A DNA stretch of 64,000 nt, from the NCBI GenBank assembly GCA_001600415.1, contig BCJX01000006.1, positions 1,027,588-1,091,587 of the forward strand. Reading direction: 5' to 3'. Shown one piece after another: positions 33,537 to 45,153 of the stretch; within the stretch, counting starts at the first letter, position 1, and each line of letters starts with the position of its first letter. Source of the DNA: Pascua guehoae. Taxonomy: Eukaryota > Basidiomycota > Tremellomycetes > Trichosporonales > Trichosporonaceae. The position numbers were made by a program, and so were the translations under genes. The notes under the pieces are model-generated. The model was not told where the DNA came from and ran no database searches. It saw only the letters and a program-made list of their open reading frames with translations.

Positions 33537-34604
33537 CTATACCAAGAGGTCGTTCAGACCCTGCTCCCTGACCGCGTCCTGGACGGCGGCGAGGACGTGT
33601 GCATGTGCGCCCTTGAGTGCGGCGACAAACCCAAAGTTGGCGTCCATGGTGCGGCCTGCGGAAATGTCGATATCCTTGCCGTGGACGTCTGTGATTTTGC
33701 CGCCGACCTCTTGGAAGAGGAGCATGGCGCCAGCATGGTCCCAGATTTTGCCGTAGCGCGTGCGCTTGCGGTATACCCAGAACGTGCAGTCTGCGGCGCC
33801 GAGGCCCAGGACGGCCTAGCGGAGGACCCACGCGAGCAGGTCGTTGCCCGGGTACGTGATGCCGAGGTGTGCGGAGATCTTTGCGTTGAGGCCCGGGACG
33901 GCCGAGTCGGTGCCCTCGACGCACGTGACGGCCGTGAGGGGCGTGCTTGGGTCGGCTGTCCGGCGGGGCAGGTGGCGCGCCGGCGTGTCGGCCCCGCCTT
34001 CGAGGGGGCGGATATACGTGCCCCCGCCGCGCGTCGCGTACATGATACTACCCCGTGTGCTGGTCGTGTCGTTGTTGATGGGGCTCGTGGCGTCGGGCGA
34101 CAGCAGCGGGAGGCCCACGGCGGACACGCTCTGCTCGGCGCCCGTCATCAAGCACACGTTGACGGCATAGTTGTCGCCGCGGATAAACGCCTTTGTGCCG
34201 TCAATCGGGTCAAAGACCCAGTACCGGCCCCCGGTCCGCGACGGCTCCCCGTTCCCGCACCAGTCGAGCATGTCACACAGCTCGCCTGGCGACGTAGGGA
34301 TCCGCGCCGTCGAGTCGCTCACGTCCACGTCCCGCAGCAGGTTCCACACCGCGTCGAGGAGCGCAGCGTCCGCACGCAGCTGCTGGGACGACTCTTCGCC
34401 CACAAACGCGTCGTCTGGGAATGCGGCGTGGATCGTCGCCGTCAGGAGCGCCTGGATGGCCAGGTCGGCGACCGTCACGGGCGACTGGTCGTCCTTTTCC
34501 ACAACGCCCTTGTTCTTGGACGCCAGGACGCGGCTGCTGATCTTGACGGCGTGCTGGATGGCCGAGATGGCGACGGCGAGCTCGCGCGCGTATGGGCCGT
34601 TCAT
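33537..34604 (-). pseudogene. 3'(2'),5'-bisphosphate nucleotidase (MET22/HAL2 type) with in-frame TAG
   Basis: Would remove the 3' phosphate from PAP and PAPS, relieving inhibition of sulfate assimilation and RNA processing enzymes; a salt-sensitive target in yeast. The inositol-monophosphatase-fold motifs are present: AFVGEES (metal site), WVFDPIDGTKAFIRG (metal and phosphate) and IWDHAGAMLLFQEVGG. The frame is the same from the ATG at 34604 to the stop at 33537, but is interrupted by a TAG at 33818-33816, between LLAWVLR and AVLGLGAADC. Sequence after the stop is still typical of the family, including the third motif needed for activity. No intron fits: the only nearby GT...AG changes the frame. 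It is a recent nonsense mutation, readthrough, or a base-call error. Confidence 0.8.
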
Positions 34605-34872
34605 TTTTGTGGGTTGCGATCCGAGGTGGTGAATGATAAGAATGATAAGATGAGCAAGCCGAGTTGAAACGACCTGGGCGTGAACTGTTGGTGGGTGGTT
34701 GCTGGCAGTGGACGCATCGTGCCTTTTGGCGACACACGGCTATGACATCATCGAATGCACCCAGGCCATTCCACAAGACGTTTCACCCGTTTACTGCATT
34801 GTTCCATGGACGCGCACCCTTCCCACCATCCATCCCATCCTCCCAATCACCCACCACCTGCACACACACACC

Positions 34873-35480
34873 ATGACCGAGCCCGCCAAGGACCACGCTC
34901 TCTACGGTACGCCCCCCGCCTCTCCCTCTACTGACACCCAGGCTACGGCTTCTGGCTCGTCCCCGCGCCGGCAGCGGAGGAGCCGCTGCGCAAGCTCGTC
35001 GCCGACCTGGCGGCCAAGCAGACGTCTCCGCCCTCGCCCGCGTTCATGCCGCACATTACGCTCCTGACGCCGCGCGGCGCGATCCGGACCGTGTCGGGTG
35101 ACATGAGGCTGCAGCTGGGCCTCGCGGTCGCGTCCTGGGTCAAGAAGCGGGGCCACGCGGGCGCGTTGCGCGTCAAGCTCGGCAAACCCCAAAAGGGCGA
35201 CAGGTACTACCAGTGTGTCCTTGCGCCTGTCGAGGAAAACGACGAGCTGGCCGATCTCCGCAAACACGTCGAAAATGAGATTGGCGAGGAGGGCGGGCAC
35301 TTTTTCCCCCACCTCTCCCTCCTCTACGGCGACTTGCCCGAGGACCGCAAGGATGAGCTTGTGGCTGAGGCGCAGAAGGGGGCTACTTGGCCTATGGAGG
35401 TGGAGATTCGCGAGGCCGTCGTCGTCGACCTGCACGGGACGGCGAGCGAGTGGAAGATATTCTCGCGCGCGTTGCTGTAG
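34873..35480 (+). CDS. 2',3'-cyclic-nucleotide 3'-phosphodiesterase (CPD1-like)
   Basis: A 2H-phosphoesterase-family enzyme that in yeast opens ADP-ribose 1'',2''-cyclic phosphate and 2',3'-cyclic nucleotides, late in tRNA splicing by-product metabolism. Exons 34873-34906 and 34942-35480; the intron is only 35 nt (GTACGC donor, CTGACACCCAG). The product is 190 residues. The two catalytic histidine motifs are visible: HITLLT (about residue 44) and HLSLLY (about residue 143), with the usual spacing. The N-terminus YGFWLVP is typical of the family. It lies divergent from the nucleotidase gene across about 270 bp; both enzymes handle nucleotide by-products, though adjacency may be chance. Confidence 0.88.
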
Positions 35481-36912
35481 TTATTGTTTAGCAGGGTAAT
35501 GGGACCTGTTGGTGGAAGCGGGTACTGGAACGAGACCGAGGGAAGACCGAGGCCGGGGACTGACCGAGGTCCAGACACAGGCACTCACTCCGCTCACCGC
35601 ATCAGCGCACGCCAATGCCGGCCAAGACAGGGGGGGTTACGGCTTACGGTCATAGAATTGGATACGGTATCGAGCGATGAGTGGGGAATGGATCGATAAC
35701 TCGCATTTCCGGGCATCAGATGAGGACAACAAGACATGCGACCCCAGATGCGCCGGTACAGCGAGCCCGTCACGAAGGGCTTGGGGTGCAGCAACAGTAC
35801 CGTCTGGAAACTCATGAACGGACTGCAGGCTGGAAGCAAGTGGGTGCAGTCTGGAAACTGATGAACACAGGCTGGACATGGGCCGCTGACAACTGGGGCT
35901 GGTCGACTGGGAGCGCGGCGCGTGACTGGGCATACGAGGCACAAGAAGGGGTCGACGAGACCCATCTATGTATACCAGCTCACTGGACGGTACGCCATGC
36001 CCGGGCTGCCCGGGGGGATTGTGGATTGGGCCATGATGCCAAACGTTGGTGGACAAAGGTCGAAACGCGAGACACTGCATCGGGCCTGAGGAGCCGGCCT
36101 AACCGGATCGACGCGTCGAGTGCCCGACAAACCGTCCACCTGATCCACAAATTCACGAGTTCAAGCAAGTAGTGATTGACAAAGTAGGCTGTTTGCCGTC
36201 CCACTCAATCACAGCTTGGAGCCGCTCCTGAATTGCGGTGTGGATGAGGTCCGGGAACGAGCTGGAGGCCGGAGTGCGTGGTCAAAGACTAGCGGATAAG
36301 ACTGTGAGCCCGAGACTGACGGCTCAAGGTTGTAGAAGCAACACTACAGTACCACTGGAGAATTCAAGACGCGACACTCGAGACACGAGACGGGCCCGAA
36401 ACGCGATCGGGGCCAGATTCAAGACACCAAGACACCAAGGCGCCCAGCCCAGCCCAGCCCACTGCCCACCCAGCACAGGACGCGTCTCGGGGCAACTCGT
36501 ACCGAGCGGCCCAGCCTATCTGACAACGTCGGCCACATCGGTGATATAGCCAGGTGACTGACCTGCCCCCTGCAGCCAGATAACGCGGTGCGAGCAAGGG
36601 CATGCGAGATGTGGCATGCGTGGCACGGGTACTGGGTATTTTTTTTTCTCGGTTCTCGTGTCTCGTGATGCTTACCGGTCGGTACAGGTACAGAAAAAGC
36701 AGTCCCGTGCCCGACACGGGCAAACTGAGTAAACGTCTCCAGCCGACGTCCCGAGTCGGACTGTCGCCTCACAAGTCGCCATCCATGCCCACTCTTGCTG
36801 CACCTGCACACCAACACACCTGCACCCAGATTGTACTTCTGCCGACGCACGCGGTGCCGTGCGAGTGCACTACACCGCGCTCCATGCATCTCCCTACGCG
36901 CTCTGTCTACTC
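35481..36912. other. Convergent intergenic region
   Basis: 1.4 kb between the phosphodiesterase gene (plus) and the malate dehydrogenase gene (minus). It has overlapping short frames without domain support, and short direct repeats in CGAGACA-rich sequence (36290-36460). Confidence 0.4.
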
Positions 36913-38371
36913 TTACTTGGCGGCGACAAAGCTGACACCCTTGGCGATGTTCTTCTGGAGCTCGGGGAGAGCAGCCTTAAGAAGCTCCTCCTCCTCGGCC
37001 GAGATCTGGCCAATGGGCTGGATGTTGGCGACACCCTCGGGGCCGAGCTCGACGTTGGAGGCAAAGTAGTCGACGCCCTGGTCCTTGAAGAGGGGCGAGT
37101 CGACAAAGGTGGGCTCAACGACGCCCTTCTCGCCGTTGAGGGCGCGGAGGAGCGAGTCGGCGAAACGGGCGCCGGCGTAGCCCATCGAGAGGGTAGCCGA
37201 GCCGGTACCGGCCTTGGCCTGGACGACCTCATCACCACCGAACTGGATGCGGTGGACGAGCTTCTTGTAAGCCTCGCCAGAGACACCCTTGCCCTCGGCG
37301 GTCTGCGAGAGGAGGGGGATGATGGTGACACCAGAGTGACCGCCGACAACGGTCACGTTGATCTTGCGGGGGTCAATGTCGGTGATCTCCGAGAGGAAGC
37401 GCGACGAGCGGACAACGTCAAGGGTGGTGATACCGAAGATGCGCTTGGGGTCGTAGACACCCTTGCTCTTGTAGACCTCGGCGAAGATGGGGACAGTCGA
37501 GTTGACGGGGTTGGAGATGATGCCAACGAGCGCCTTGGGGGCGTGGGTGGCAGCAGCGTCGGCGAGGCCGGCAACAATGCCCGCGTTGGTGTTGAACAGG
37601 TCGTCACGGGTCATGCCGGGCTTGCGGGGGACACCAGCGGGGATGATGACAACGTCGGCACCCTTGAGGGCACCCTCGATGCTGCATGGTTAGTATTGGG
37701 GGGAAAAGTCAAAAAGCAGACGGGGGAGGGGAACAGCGACGCGACCGCTTCTGGCGTTTCGCCCGGACCGGTCGCCGGGTCAAACAGCTTCGGATGCGTG
37801 CCGGCTCCGCTAATACTTGTCCGCTTCTCCTCTTCTCGCTGCGACGACTCACTCGGCGGCCTCGTAGCCCTTAACCTCCGAGTTGGTGTTGACGTGCGAA
37901 ATGTCGGCGGCAACACCGGGGGCACCACGAACGTCGTAGAGGGCGAGCTTGGTGACAAGGGGGTTCTCCTTGAGGAGGAGCGAGAGGGGCTGGCCTGAGA
38001 CGGTGTTAGCATGCGTCGGCGTTGGCCAGGGGTTCAGTTCCCGTCAGCCGGGGGCTGGCCTTGCGTCGTAGTGTCATCGGCGTTGGTGGTGCTCTATGAG
38101 CTCCCCATAGCCTGCAACACGCTTGCGAGCCACATCCGCACACTTTTCATCTACTCACCAATGCCACCACCAGCACCTATGCAAGTTAGCACGAGTCCAC
38201 GAGGTCTTTCACGCAGCACAAAGCAAAGTCCGGTGGGCACGTTTGTTGCCGGCCACCGGACGTTTTGCCAGAAAACTCACCGAGGACGGCGACCTTGAAG
38301 TCGACGCGGGCCGACGTGGCAAAGCCACGGGCGAGGGCAGAGGTCTGGCGAGCGGCGCGGAGAGCGAACAT
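36913..38371 (-). CDS. Malate dehydrogenase, mitochondrial
   Basis: Interconverts malate and oxaloacetate with NAD in the citric acid cycle. Four exons on the minus strand: 38371-38281, 38176-38159, 37994-37853 and 37681-36913, giving 339 residues. The N-terminal 23 residues ([20 protein letters not shown]) are a classic mitochondrial presequence rich in Arg, Ala and Ser. Exon 2 is an 18-nt microexon that encodes most of the GAGGGIG dinucleotide-binding loop. Other motifs: [13 protein letters not shown] (substrate-binding arginines), NTNAG, and [14 protein letters not shown] with the catalytic histidine. It is divergent from the allantoinase gene. Confidence 0.96.
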
Positions 38372-39385
38372 TTTGGGTGTTTTGGGAGGGAGGGGTGGAG
38401 AGAAAGGAAGAAGAAGAGGTGGAAAGAGATGGAGAGGGGGGTGAGGTGGGCGGGAAGTTAAAGGGTCACGTCGATGAGGAGGGGTTGGGGGGGGGGCGGG
38501 CAAGGGGGGGAGGGGGTGACGCTTGGGTGGGGAGAAAGAAGTGGTCGAGTTTGCCCGACTCACTCCGAACCGGCGGCTGGGCATGGCAGGCATAGGCAGC
38601 AAAGGCAGAGTATAGCCTACCTACGGGTACGGGTGGTTTGTGCCTCAGGCGTGTTGGGTTTGGCCTTACCGGCTTGTCGCCGAAGAGTCGCCGATCGATC
38701 GCCCACCCAACCACGACGTGGGCTGCAACGTGCCGGTAGCTACGTCGCACTTTGCACCTGGCGGTTAGACCCCCATTGTTGAATCCTTTCAAAGCTGCCC
38801 TGCCCACCGTCCCTGCCCGCGCACGCCATTCGGCGCCAGAAAAAAAAATCGGAATCAAACCCATCAAGGCCCAGGAACTCACCGTTTACATTAGGCCTGC
38901 CAATGTGCTAATTAGGTTTGCGTATTATTACACGCCTATTTTTGTTATTAGCCGGTTCCTGCTGCGGGCATGCGCGTCCGGCAATGGTCGGACAGGTCGG
39001 CCATGTGCCTGAGGCAAGTCACCACGATGACGCCGGGGGGCTGCTTGCCGCTGCCTGCCACTGGCTGGGCGTCATGACCCTGTTCACCCCCCTGTTCACC
39101 CTGTTGGCCCGATCATGTCGGTGACATGCGACGCGGGTTACGCGATAAGGACCTCGACCACCTCGCGAGCTCACGAGGTGGATAGCTTGATCAACCAGCC
39201 AGCGGACACCTAGCAATCAGTCGCGCGCGAGCAGCACGGATCGACCAGCCAGAGTGAGCAGAACGAGCCAGCGAGAGCCACAGCGGACCGCGACTTTGCA
39301 ACTCACATTGCCTCGTGCAATAAAGCGCGAGAACGACGACTTGTTCACCGCGCTTGCAACGCTTGACCTCTCTGTCACTTACACC
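38372..39385. promoter_or_regulatory. Divergent promoter region of malate dehydrogenase and allantoinase
   Basis: 1.0 kb between two divergent starts. A GATAAG box at 39144-39149 is about 240 bp upstream of the allantoinase ATG; GATA factors control nitrogen catabolite genes in fungi. Nearby is an inverted repeat with 8-bp arms, CCACCTCG and CGAGGTGG (39158-39181). An AT-rich block with ATTAGG motifs lies at about 38880-38950. Activity is inferred, not shown. Confidence 0.5.
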
Positions 39386-41146
39386 ATGTCCGTTTCACCC
39401 CCATTCACCATCCTCGCCCCGCGCGCCGTGCTCCCGGGACACGCCGAGCCTGTGCCCGCCACGATTGATGTCGATGCCGCGGGCAAGATTGCGGCTGTGC
39501 GCGAGGGGCTTGCGGAGACTGAGGGACTAGTGCTGCGCGTCCCAGAGGGCAAGGTGTTGCTGCCTGGATTGATTGAGTGAGTCCGAGGGGTGTGCACGGG
39601 ATTGGTGGATGTCAAGTGTTGGATAGAGGAGGAAGGGATGAAGGAGGGAGGAAGGAACGAAGGAGGGAGGAAGGAAGGAGGTATGAAGGGCGGAGGCAGG
39701 AAAGAGGGAGGAAGTCACACTGCTTCCTTCTAGGTGGCCTTCTACGTTCACTTCCTCGTCTTGCCCGGATGTTGGTACTGCGCTCGACGAGGGCAGGACC
39801 AACTACCGTGCTCCGGTATCTACCCTCCTCGCCTTTCTGCCTCCACTTTCACTTTCCGAGTGACACTAACCACAGCACGCACGTCCACCTGAACCAACCC
39901 GGCCGCACAGCCTGGGAAGGCTTTGCGACGGGCACGTCTGCCGCCATCTCTGGGGGCGTGACGACGCTCATCGACATGCCCCTCAACTCGATCCCGCCGA
40001 CGACGACGGTGGCCAACCTCGAGACGAAGCGGGCGGCGGCGCGGGACACGGGCATTGCGTGCGACGTGGGGTTCTGGGGCGGCATTATCCCCGGCAACGC
40101 AGGGGACCTGGCACCGCTGGTGCGCGCGGGTGTGAAGGGGTTCAAGTGTTTCCTGATCCACTCTGGTGTCGACGAGTTTCCGCACGTCGTCGAGGCCGAC
40201 TTGGTGGCGGCGTGCGAGGCGCTCGAGCCCGGTTCGCTCGTCATGTTCCACGCCGAGCTCGATCGGCACGCTCACGAGGAGGCTGAGGCTGGTACAGATA
40301 CCGGCGCAGACCCAGCGGCATACGCGACGTTTCTCGCCTCGCGCCCGCCCTCGCTCGAGACGGACGCACTCGCGCTCATCCTCTCGCTCGCCCGCCGCTT
40401 CCCCGCACTCCGCTTCCACATTGTCCACCTCTCGGCGTCCGAGGCCCTCCCCGCGCTCTCGGCCGCGCGCGCAGGCACCGACGGCGGGCCACCCGTCCAA
40501 AACCTCACAGTCGAGACGTGCTTCCACTACCTGACGCTATCGGCCGAGGACGTGCCGCCCAACGCGACGCAGTACAAGTGCTGCCCGCCCATCCGGTCCG
40601 CCGCCAACCGCGCCGCGCTCCTCGCCGCCCTGCACGCCGGGGAGATTGACTATGTCGTATCCGACCATTCGCCGTGCACGCCCGAACTGAAAAAGGGCGA
40701 CTTTATGAGCGCGTGGGGCGGTGTGAGCGGCCTCGGACTCGGGCTGCAGCTCCTCTGGACCGAGATTCCCCATGCGGGGCTGGCCAAGATTGTCCACTGG
40801 CTGGGCGCACGGCAGGCGCGCCAGGTCGGCCTCGAGGGGAGGAAGGGCGAGATTGTCCAGGGGGCAGATGCCGACTTTGTCGTCTTTGACCCCGACGCTA
40901 GCGTACAGGTGTCTACGGTGAGTACCTCCATGCCCCCAAATCCATGCCCCACCATGTGTCAAATACCACCAACTCGACGACGCGCTTCACCGTTGCTGAC
41001 AGCAGGACTCACTCCGCTTCCGCAACAAGCTCTCGCCATACGTCGGGCGCACGCTCAAGGGCGCAGTCGAGCAGACCTACCTCCGCGGCAAGCTCGTATT
41101 TGACAGTGGCACGCTCGTCGACGCCGCCCACGGCGTGCTCGTCTAG
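39386..41146 (+). CDS. Allantoinase
   Basis: Opens the hydantoin ring of allantoin to allantoate in purine nitrogen use. Exons 39386-39576, 39876-40917 and 41006-41146, giving 457 residues. It is a cyclic amidohydrolase with metal ligands visible: DTHVHLNQPGRTAWEGF (first His pair plus the allantoinase-type RT.WEGF signature), GFKCF (the lysine normally carboxylated), FHAELD, and FHIVHLS, then SDHSPC with the catalytic Asp. First intron 299 nt, containing a GGAAGGA-rich repeat; second 88 nt. The C-terminal SPYVGRTLKG and VFDSGTL segments fit the family. A GATA site upstream is consistent with nitrogen repression. Confidence 0.95.
39625..39715 (+). repeat. GGAAGGA-rich repeat in allantoinase intron 1
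   Basis: Purine-only tract of imperfect GGAAGGA and GAAGGAGG units inside the 299-nt first intron. Purine tracts can form triplex-like structure. Confidence 0.8.
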
Positions 41147-41908
41147 ATGGCTGGGCGACCGACGAGCCAGCAGTCATATCCCGTCCAATCTTTGTCATAT
41201 AATAGTCCACAAGACGGCGGTACAGGCGCAGCCACAAAGTATTGAAACTGCCACCATAACCTCGGCCGCACACCATGTTGAGCATGGACACTCTGTGCAT
41301 CAATCCGATGCAGATTGATCATCTCTGCCTCAGCTCCAAGCTGTACCTGGTGCAGCTTGTGCCCATTGGGTGACTCACGAGCCAAAAGAGAAGCCCATTA
41401 TGGGGCTCGAACCCATGACATTTTGATTGCTTACACGCATGGTAGTAAGAGTCAAACTATCTACCGACTGATATAAACGGGCGACCAACCGTGCTTGGTT
41501 GTTGGAGGCCGGGCACAGCGGTGGTGGTGTCGCCGAGCTGGGTGGTGGCACTGATGGGCCGGGGGTGAGTTGTGCTGACCTAGATGTCCCATGAGCAGCA
41601 CCGAAGTGTGGTTGTTCTACGTACACCAGCACAGTGAAACTGGTACCAAGCAACACTCAAATTGTGATTGTTCACCGGCTTGTACACCGCTGGACGCGTC
41701 TGCTCGGTCGACGCACGATGGATACGTGCGTGGAATCACCAAAGCTCACGACTGTCTCTGATTTCAACAAACACGTATCGTACACAATGTACAGAGAGGT
41801 GGAACCAACTTTCCGTCCCGTTCCTATAACTACCAGTTTACAGATTTCCGGCCGCCTGCCTTCTTGCTTGCCTCCATACCTGTGTCCTTTCTGATTTTGT
41901 CCTCCAAT
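41147..41908. other. Intergenic with a tRNA gene
   Basis: Contains the tRNA-Lys gene on the minus strand at 41393-41482; the rest shows no supported feature. Confidence 0.6.
41393..41482 (-). tRNA. tRNA-Lys(CTT) with a short intron
   Basis: On the minus strand the 5' end GCCCGTT pairs with the 3' end AATGGGC (seven base pairs, one G-U). The anticodon stem TTTGA/TCAAA surrounds a loop CTCTTA-A with anticodon CTT. An intron of about 17-18 nt lies one base 3' of the anticodon, the canonical position. The T arm reads CATGGGTTCGAGCCCCATA. Length 90 nt including the intron. Confidence 0.88.
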
Positions 41909-44900
41909 CTATATGTGGCCGGCACCACCGCCGCCACCGGGGACATTACACGGCATGACGCCGAGCTCACCTGCGCCAAACCGCCTCTGACTCTCGGCCA
42001 TGGCCTCTGCCCAATCCGCCTTGCTCATTGCGCGGAGCTGGTCGAGCATCTTGCCGTTGATGGCGGCAATGTCCGCGCCGTCGTGCTCGTTGCTAATGTC
42101 GACATCGCCCCATTTCTTCATGGACGCAATGGCCACGCCCAGGTCGGCGTCAATTTCGGCCGCGCGCTGCGCCTCGCCAACGTGCGCCAGGCGCTTGGTC
42201 TCGCGCACCAGGACCATGGCCACCTCGTTCCAAATGGTGATCATGAAAATGTCGTAGCCCGTCGACATGGGCTCGGTCTGGAAGAGATACATGACGTTGA
42301 CGAGGCGGCGGGCGACGAGGAGCGCGACTGCATTGTCGGCGTCGAGCGCACGTACGTTCCACAGCTGCATGTATGCGTTGCCGATGAGGAAGTGGAGCAC
42401 GCTCGTATCGCGCGACAGTGCCCTGCGCGGGAGCGTCATTGTCTCGCCCTCGTCCCAGCGCCACGGCGGGCGGTGCTCTTCGGGGAGCTGGTCGACCAAG
42501 TGGTCCAGCGCTTGCTTGATCTTTGCGAATCCCGTCGGGTGCGTCACGAATGCCGGTTGCGCCGAACCTGGGTACGAGCACACGTGTGGGCCAGCCAGCG
42601 GTGTCGTCGGGCCCTCGGCTCCGAGGTCCACTTCGGGCCTCTCCTGGCGCAGCTTGAGCACACGGGCCAGGAGCGTGATTGCCTTCATGCGCAGAACAAA
42701 GAACGAATTGTCAATGTGCCCAGCCGCCAATGTCGGATTCAAGATAGAGTTGATGGACACATCGTCCTTGTGCGAGACAAGGCCCAGCTCATAATCAATC
42801 ATGGGGCGCGGGAACGGTGTGCGAATGTCTTCGATGGGCAGGCCAGTGTGCCACAGGTAGGCCACAGCCGTGCACAGGTCGATCTCGTAGACTGCCCAGC
42901 TGCAGACTGTCAGCCACCATACACTTGCCTATGTAGCTTTCAACACTCACAAAGCGTAGATTCGCTCGGCGAGGTCGATTGGGTCCTCTGGAGGTGGGAT
43001 CGAGTACCCTCCTGTGCGAAGAGTGCAGTGAATCGCGGCATTGAACGGCGGCGGTGGTGTCCACACAGAGCTGGGGATACGATCCAGGCCACATGAGATG
43101 GCCAGCCTGACGTCAGATGCTTGTCCTCGCCATCCAGTGACTTACCTCACTGCAGCGCCAGTCATGTGGTACCCAAGCGAGTACTTTTCCTTTGCAAAGA
43201 GGTAATTTGTCAACAATGCCATGCCGCGCAGGGCGTCAAGGAGGCGGTCGTGCTGTGCGACGGCTTGGCGGATTTGGCGGTCGGCAATCTCAAAGAACTG
43301 GTTTTCAAGCTGCTTGATGGTCGGCTGTGTCGACACCCGGGCAGCAGTCGCGTACATGCTGTACAGGAGAGCCGGGTGCGGACGTTTGGACGCCGGTAGT
43401 GTGAGGCGCGTGTAGAAGCGCGGCAGGTGGAAGGTGATCCCGAACAGCGACTTGCTGTTGGTGCGCGAAAAGAACAGGTCCAGACTGGATGGGGTAAGCA
43501 TCGGGTGCGTTTCGTTTGCAACTCACAGGTGGTCCCGAACGCCCGGCGGGACGTCGGTCGGGTCAAACCATCCTCCAACGAGCTCTCGTCCCAAAGGTAC
43601 GCTCGGAAGAATTTCGCCGCTCGCCAGCACGTCCATTGCCTCATCGGCCGTGTCCGAGTCGTACGGGATGCCTTCGAGACGCATGCCAACAAGTCTGGAG
43701 AACTCGTGGCCGACCTTGGCGGTGCTGTGTAGGTTACGGTGCGATTTATGCGACATCCTGTCCTCGGTATGGGACGACGTGGCAAATCCCATGTCGACGT
43801 GGGACGGGTCCACCTGGGACGTTACTGTTGCGACAAACATGCTCGCACTGAGGTCCGAGACGGGCTGGTCGAGGAAGCTCAGGTCCATGTTGAATCCCGG
43901 GTCTGGCTCGCCGAATGGGCGCGGGTTTGTGCTCTGAGCATAGTGGGGATTGCGCACAGTCGACGTGGGCTGGTGGCCGTGATTGTGAGCATGGGCGTGA
44001 TGGTGGCTGTGGCCGTGGCCTTGGCTGTGGCTCTGTGGAGCGGGTGTGAATGCCGCAACAGATGGTGCCGGCGTTGGGTGGCTCGCGCTCGACGGTCCAG
44101 ACTGCGAATTGTTCGAGTTTGATGGGGTGGGGGGAGCGTCCAGCTCGGCCGATGCAGGACCCAGGGGTAGGATCGCGCCTTGGACTGTTGGGATAGAAAA
44201 CGACAGCGCAGATGGGTTGATCGTCTGCCCTCTACCTGGAGAGACTGGGGTGGGGGCAGGCGGAGCAGCAGCAGGCGATGACGACGAGCCCACGCCTGAT
44301 GGACCCGATCGCCCCGTCTCGGTGACTGTGATCGAAGGGCCAGGTGCTGGTGTGCGCTCTTTGAGCTGGGATTCGAGATCGGCTGCGGGTGGTTAGTTTC
44401 TGTAGTGGCGCCCGCTGACTCCGAGTCCGACGACTCACCAATCCTAGCCTTCAAGACGGCGATACGGCTCGTCGACTTGCCAGTCTCGTACACGCATTGT
44501 TTCTTGAGGCGGACGCAGGTCGCGCATGCTGGCTTCTCGGCGCTGCAACGCTGGGAGCGTTAGTGATGGCGTCCACGGCGTCTGCGCTCTCAAAGCTGTC
44601 TCGGAGCGGCCTGGAGCCTCGGCGGTAGCGGCCATATGGCGCACGGATGCTCCACGCCGAGACCGAAGGCCACGGTTTGCAGCCAGGCACTGCATTCTTG
44701 GCCACAAAAGTCGGTACCCGAGCGCCAAGCAGCGCGGCTCCACTCGGTACCGGCACTGCACAGCAAACGACTCACAATCCGTCGCCTCCTGCATGCCAAA
44801 CACGCGTCGCCACTGCAATGTTAGTGTGTAAACAAGAAATAGTGGGCAAGGGGGGGTTCAGAGGGCGCTGCTGGCGTCCGTCGGAGGTATGATCGCACGC

Positions 44901-45153
44901 GCGACGCGTTGAAAAAAGCAGGCGCCTTGGTGGGTGCGGGTACATACCGTTTCAGTGTCGCGGCTGCGTGTCGTCAGCGTCTGCTGTTTGTGATTTCAGA
45001 GCTGGGAGCCATTGGGGTGGAGAAGTCGGACGTGGACGTACCTTTGCCAGAGCTGCTCGGCCCGTTTGCGGGCGACGCCGAGCGGTTCGAGGGCGCACGT
45101 TCGTCCATGTCCATGTCGTCGCTGTCGGGGTCTATCATGTTGACGTGCACCAT
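41909..45153 (-). CDS. Zn2Cys6 fungal transcription factor
   Basis: Multi-exon gene. Exon 1 is 45153-45042; then a 16-nt microexon (44963-44948), exons 44812-44776 and 44550-44439, then from 44392 onward with several more introns to the stop at 41909. The Zn2Cys6 binuclear cluster is assembled across exons: ACLACRRRRIRC, then SAEKPACATCVRLKKQC, which matches C-x2-C-x6-C-x6-C-x2-C-x6-C exactly. A short linker and coiled segment (STSRIAVLKARI) follow, then a disordered His/Ser/Pro region with alternating HGHSHHHAHAH, and a C-terminal fungal regulatory (middle homology) domain, about 42900-41909, with YELGLVSHKDDVSIN and YDIFMITIWNEVAMVLV. It binds DNA as a dimer; target genes unknown. Exon boundaries after 43520 are approximate. 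Confidence 0.85.

Noticed and set aside
36859..37998. 379-codon plus-strand frame over malate dehydrogenase
   Set aside because: Antisense shadow of a clearly identified enzyme.
41864..43096. 410-codon plus-strand frame over the transcription factor
   Set aside because: Antisense shadow; the minus strand carries the fungal regulatory domain with introns.
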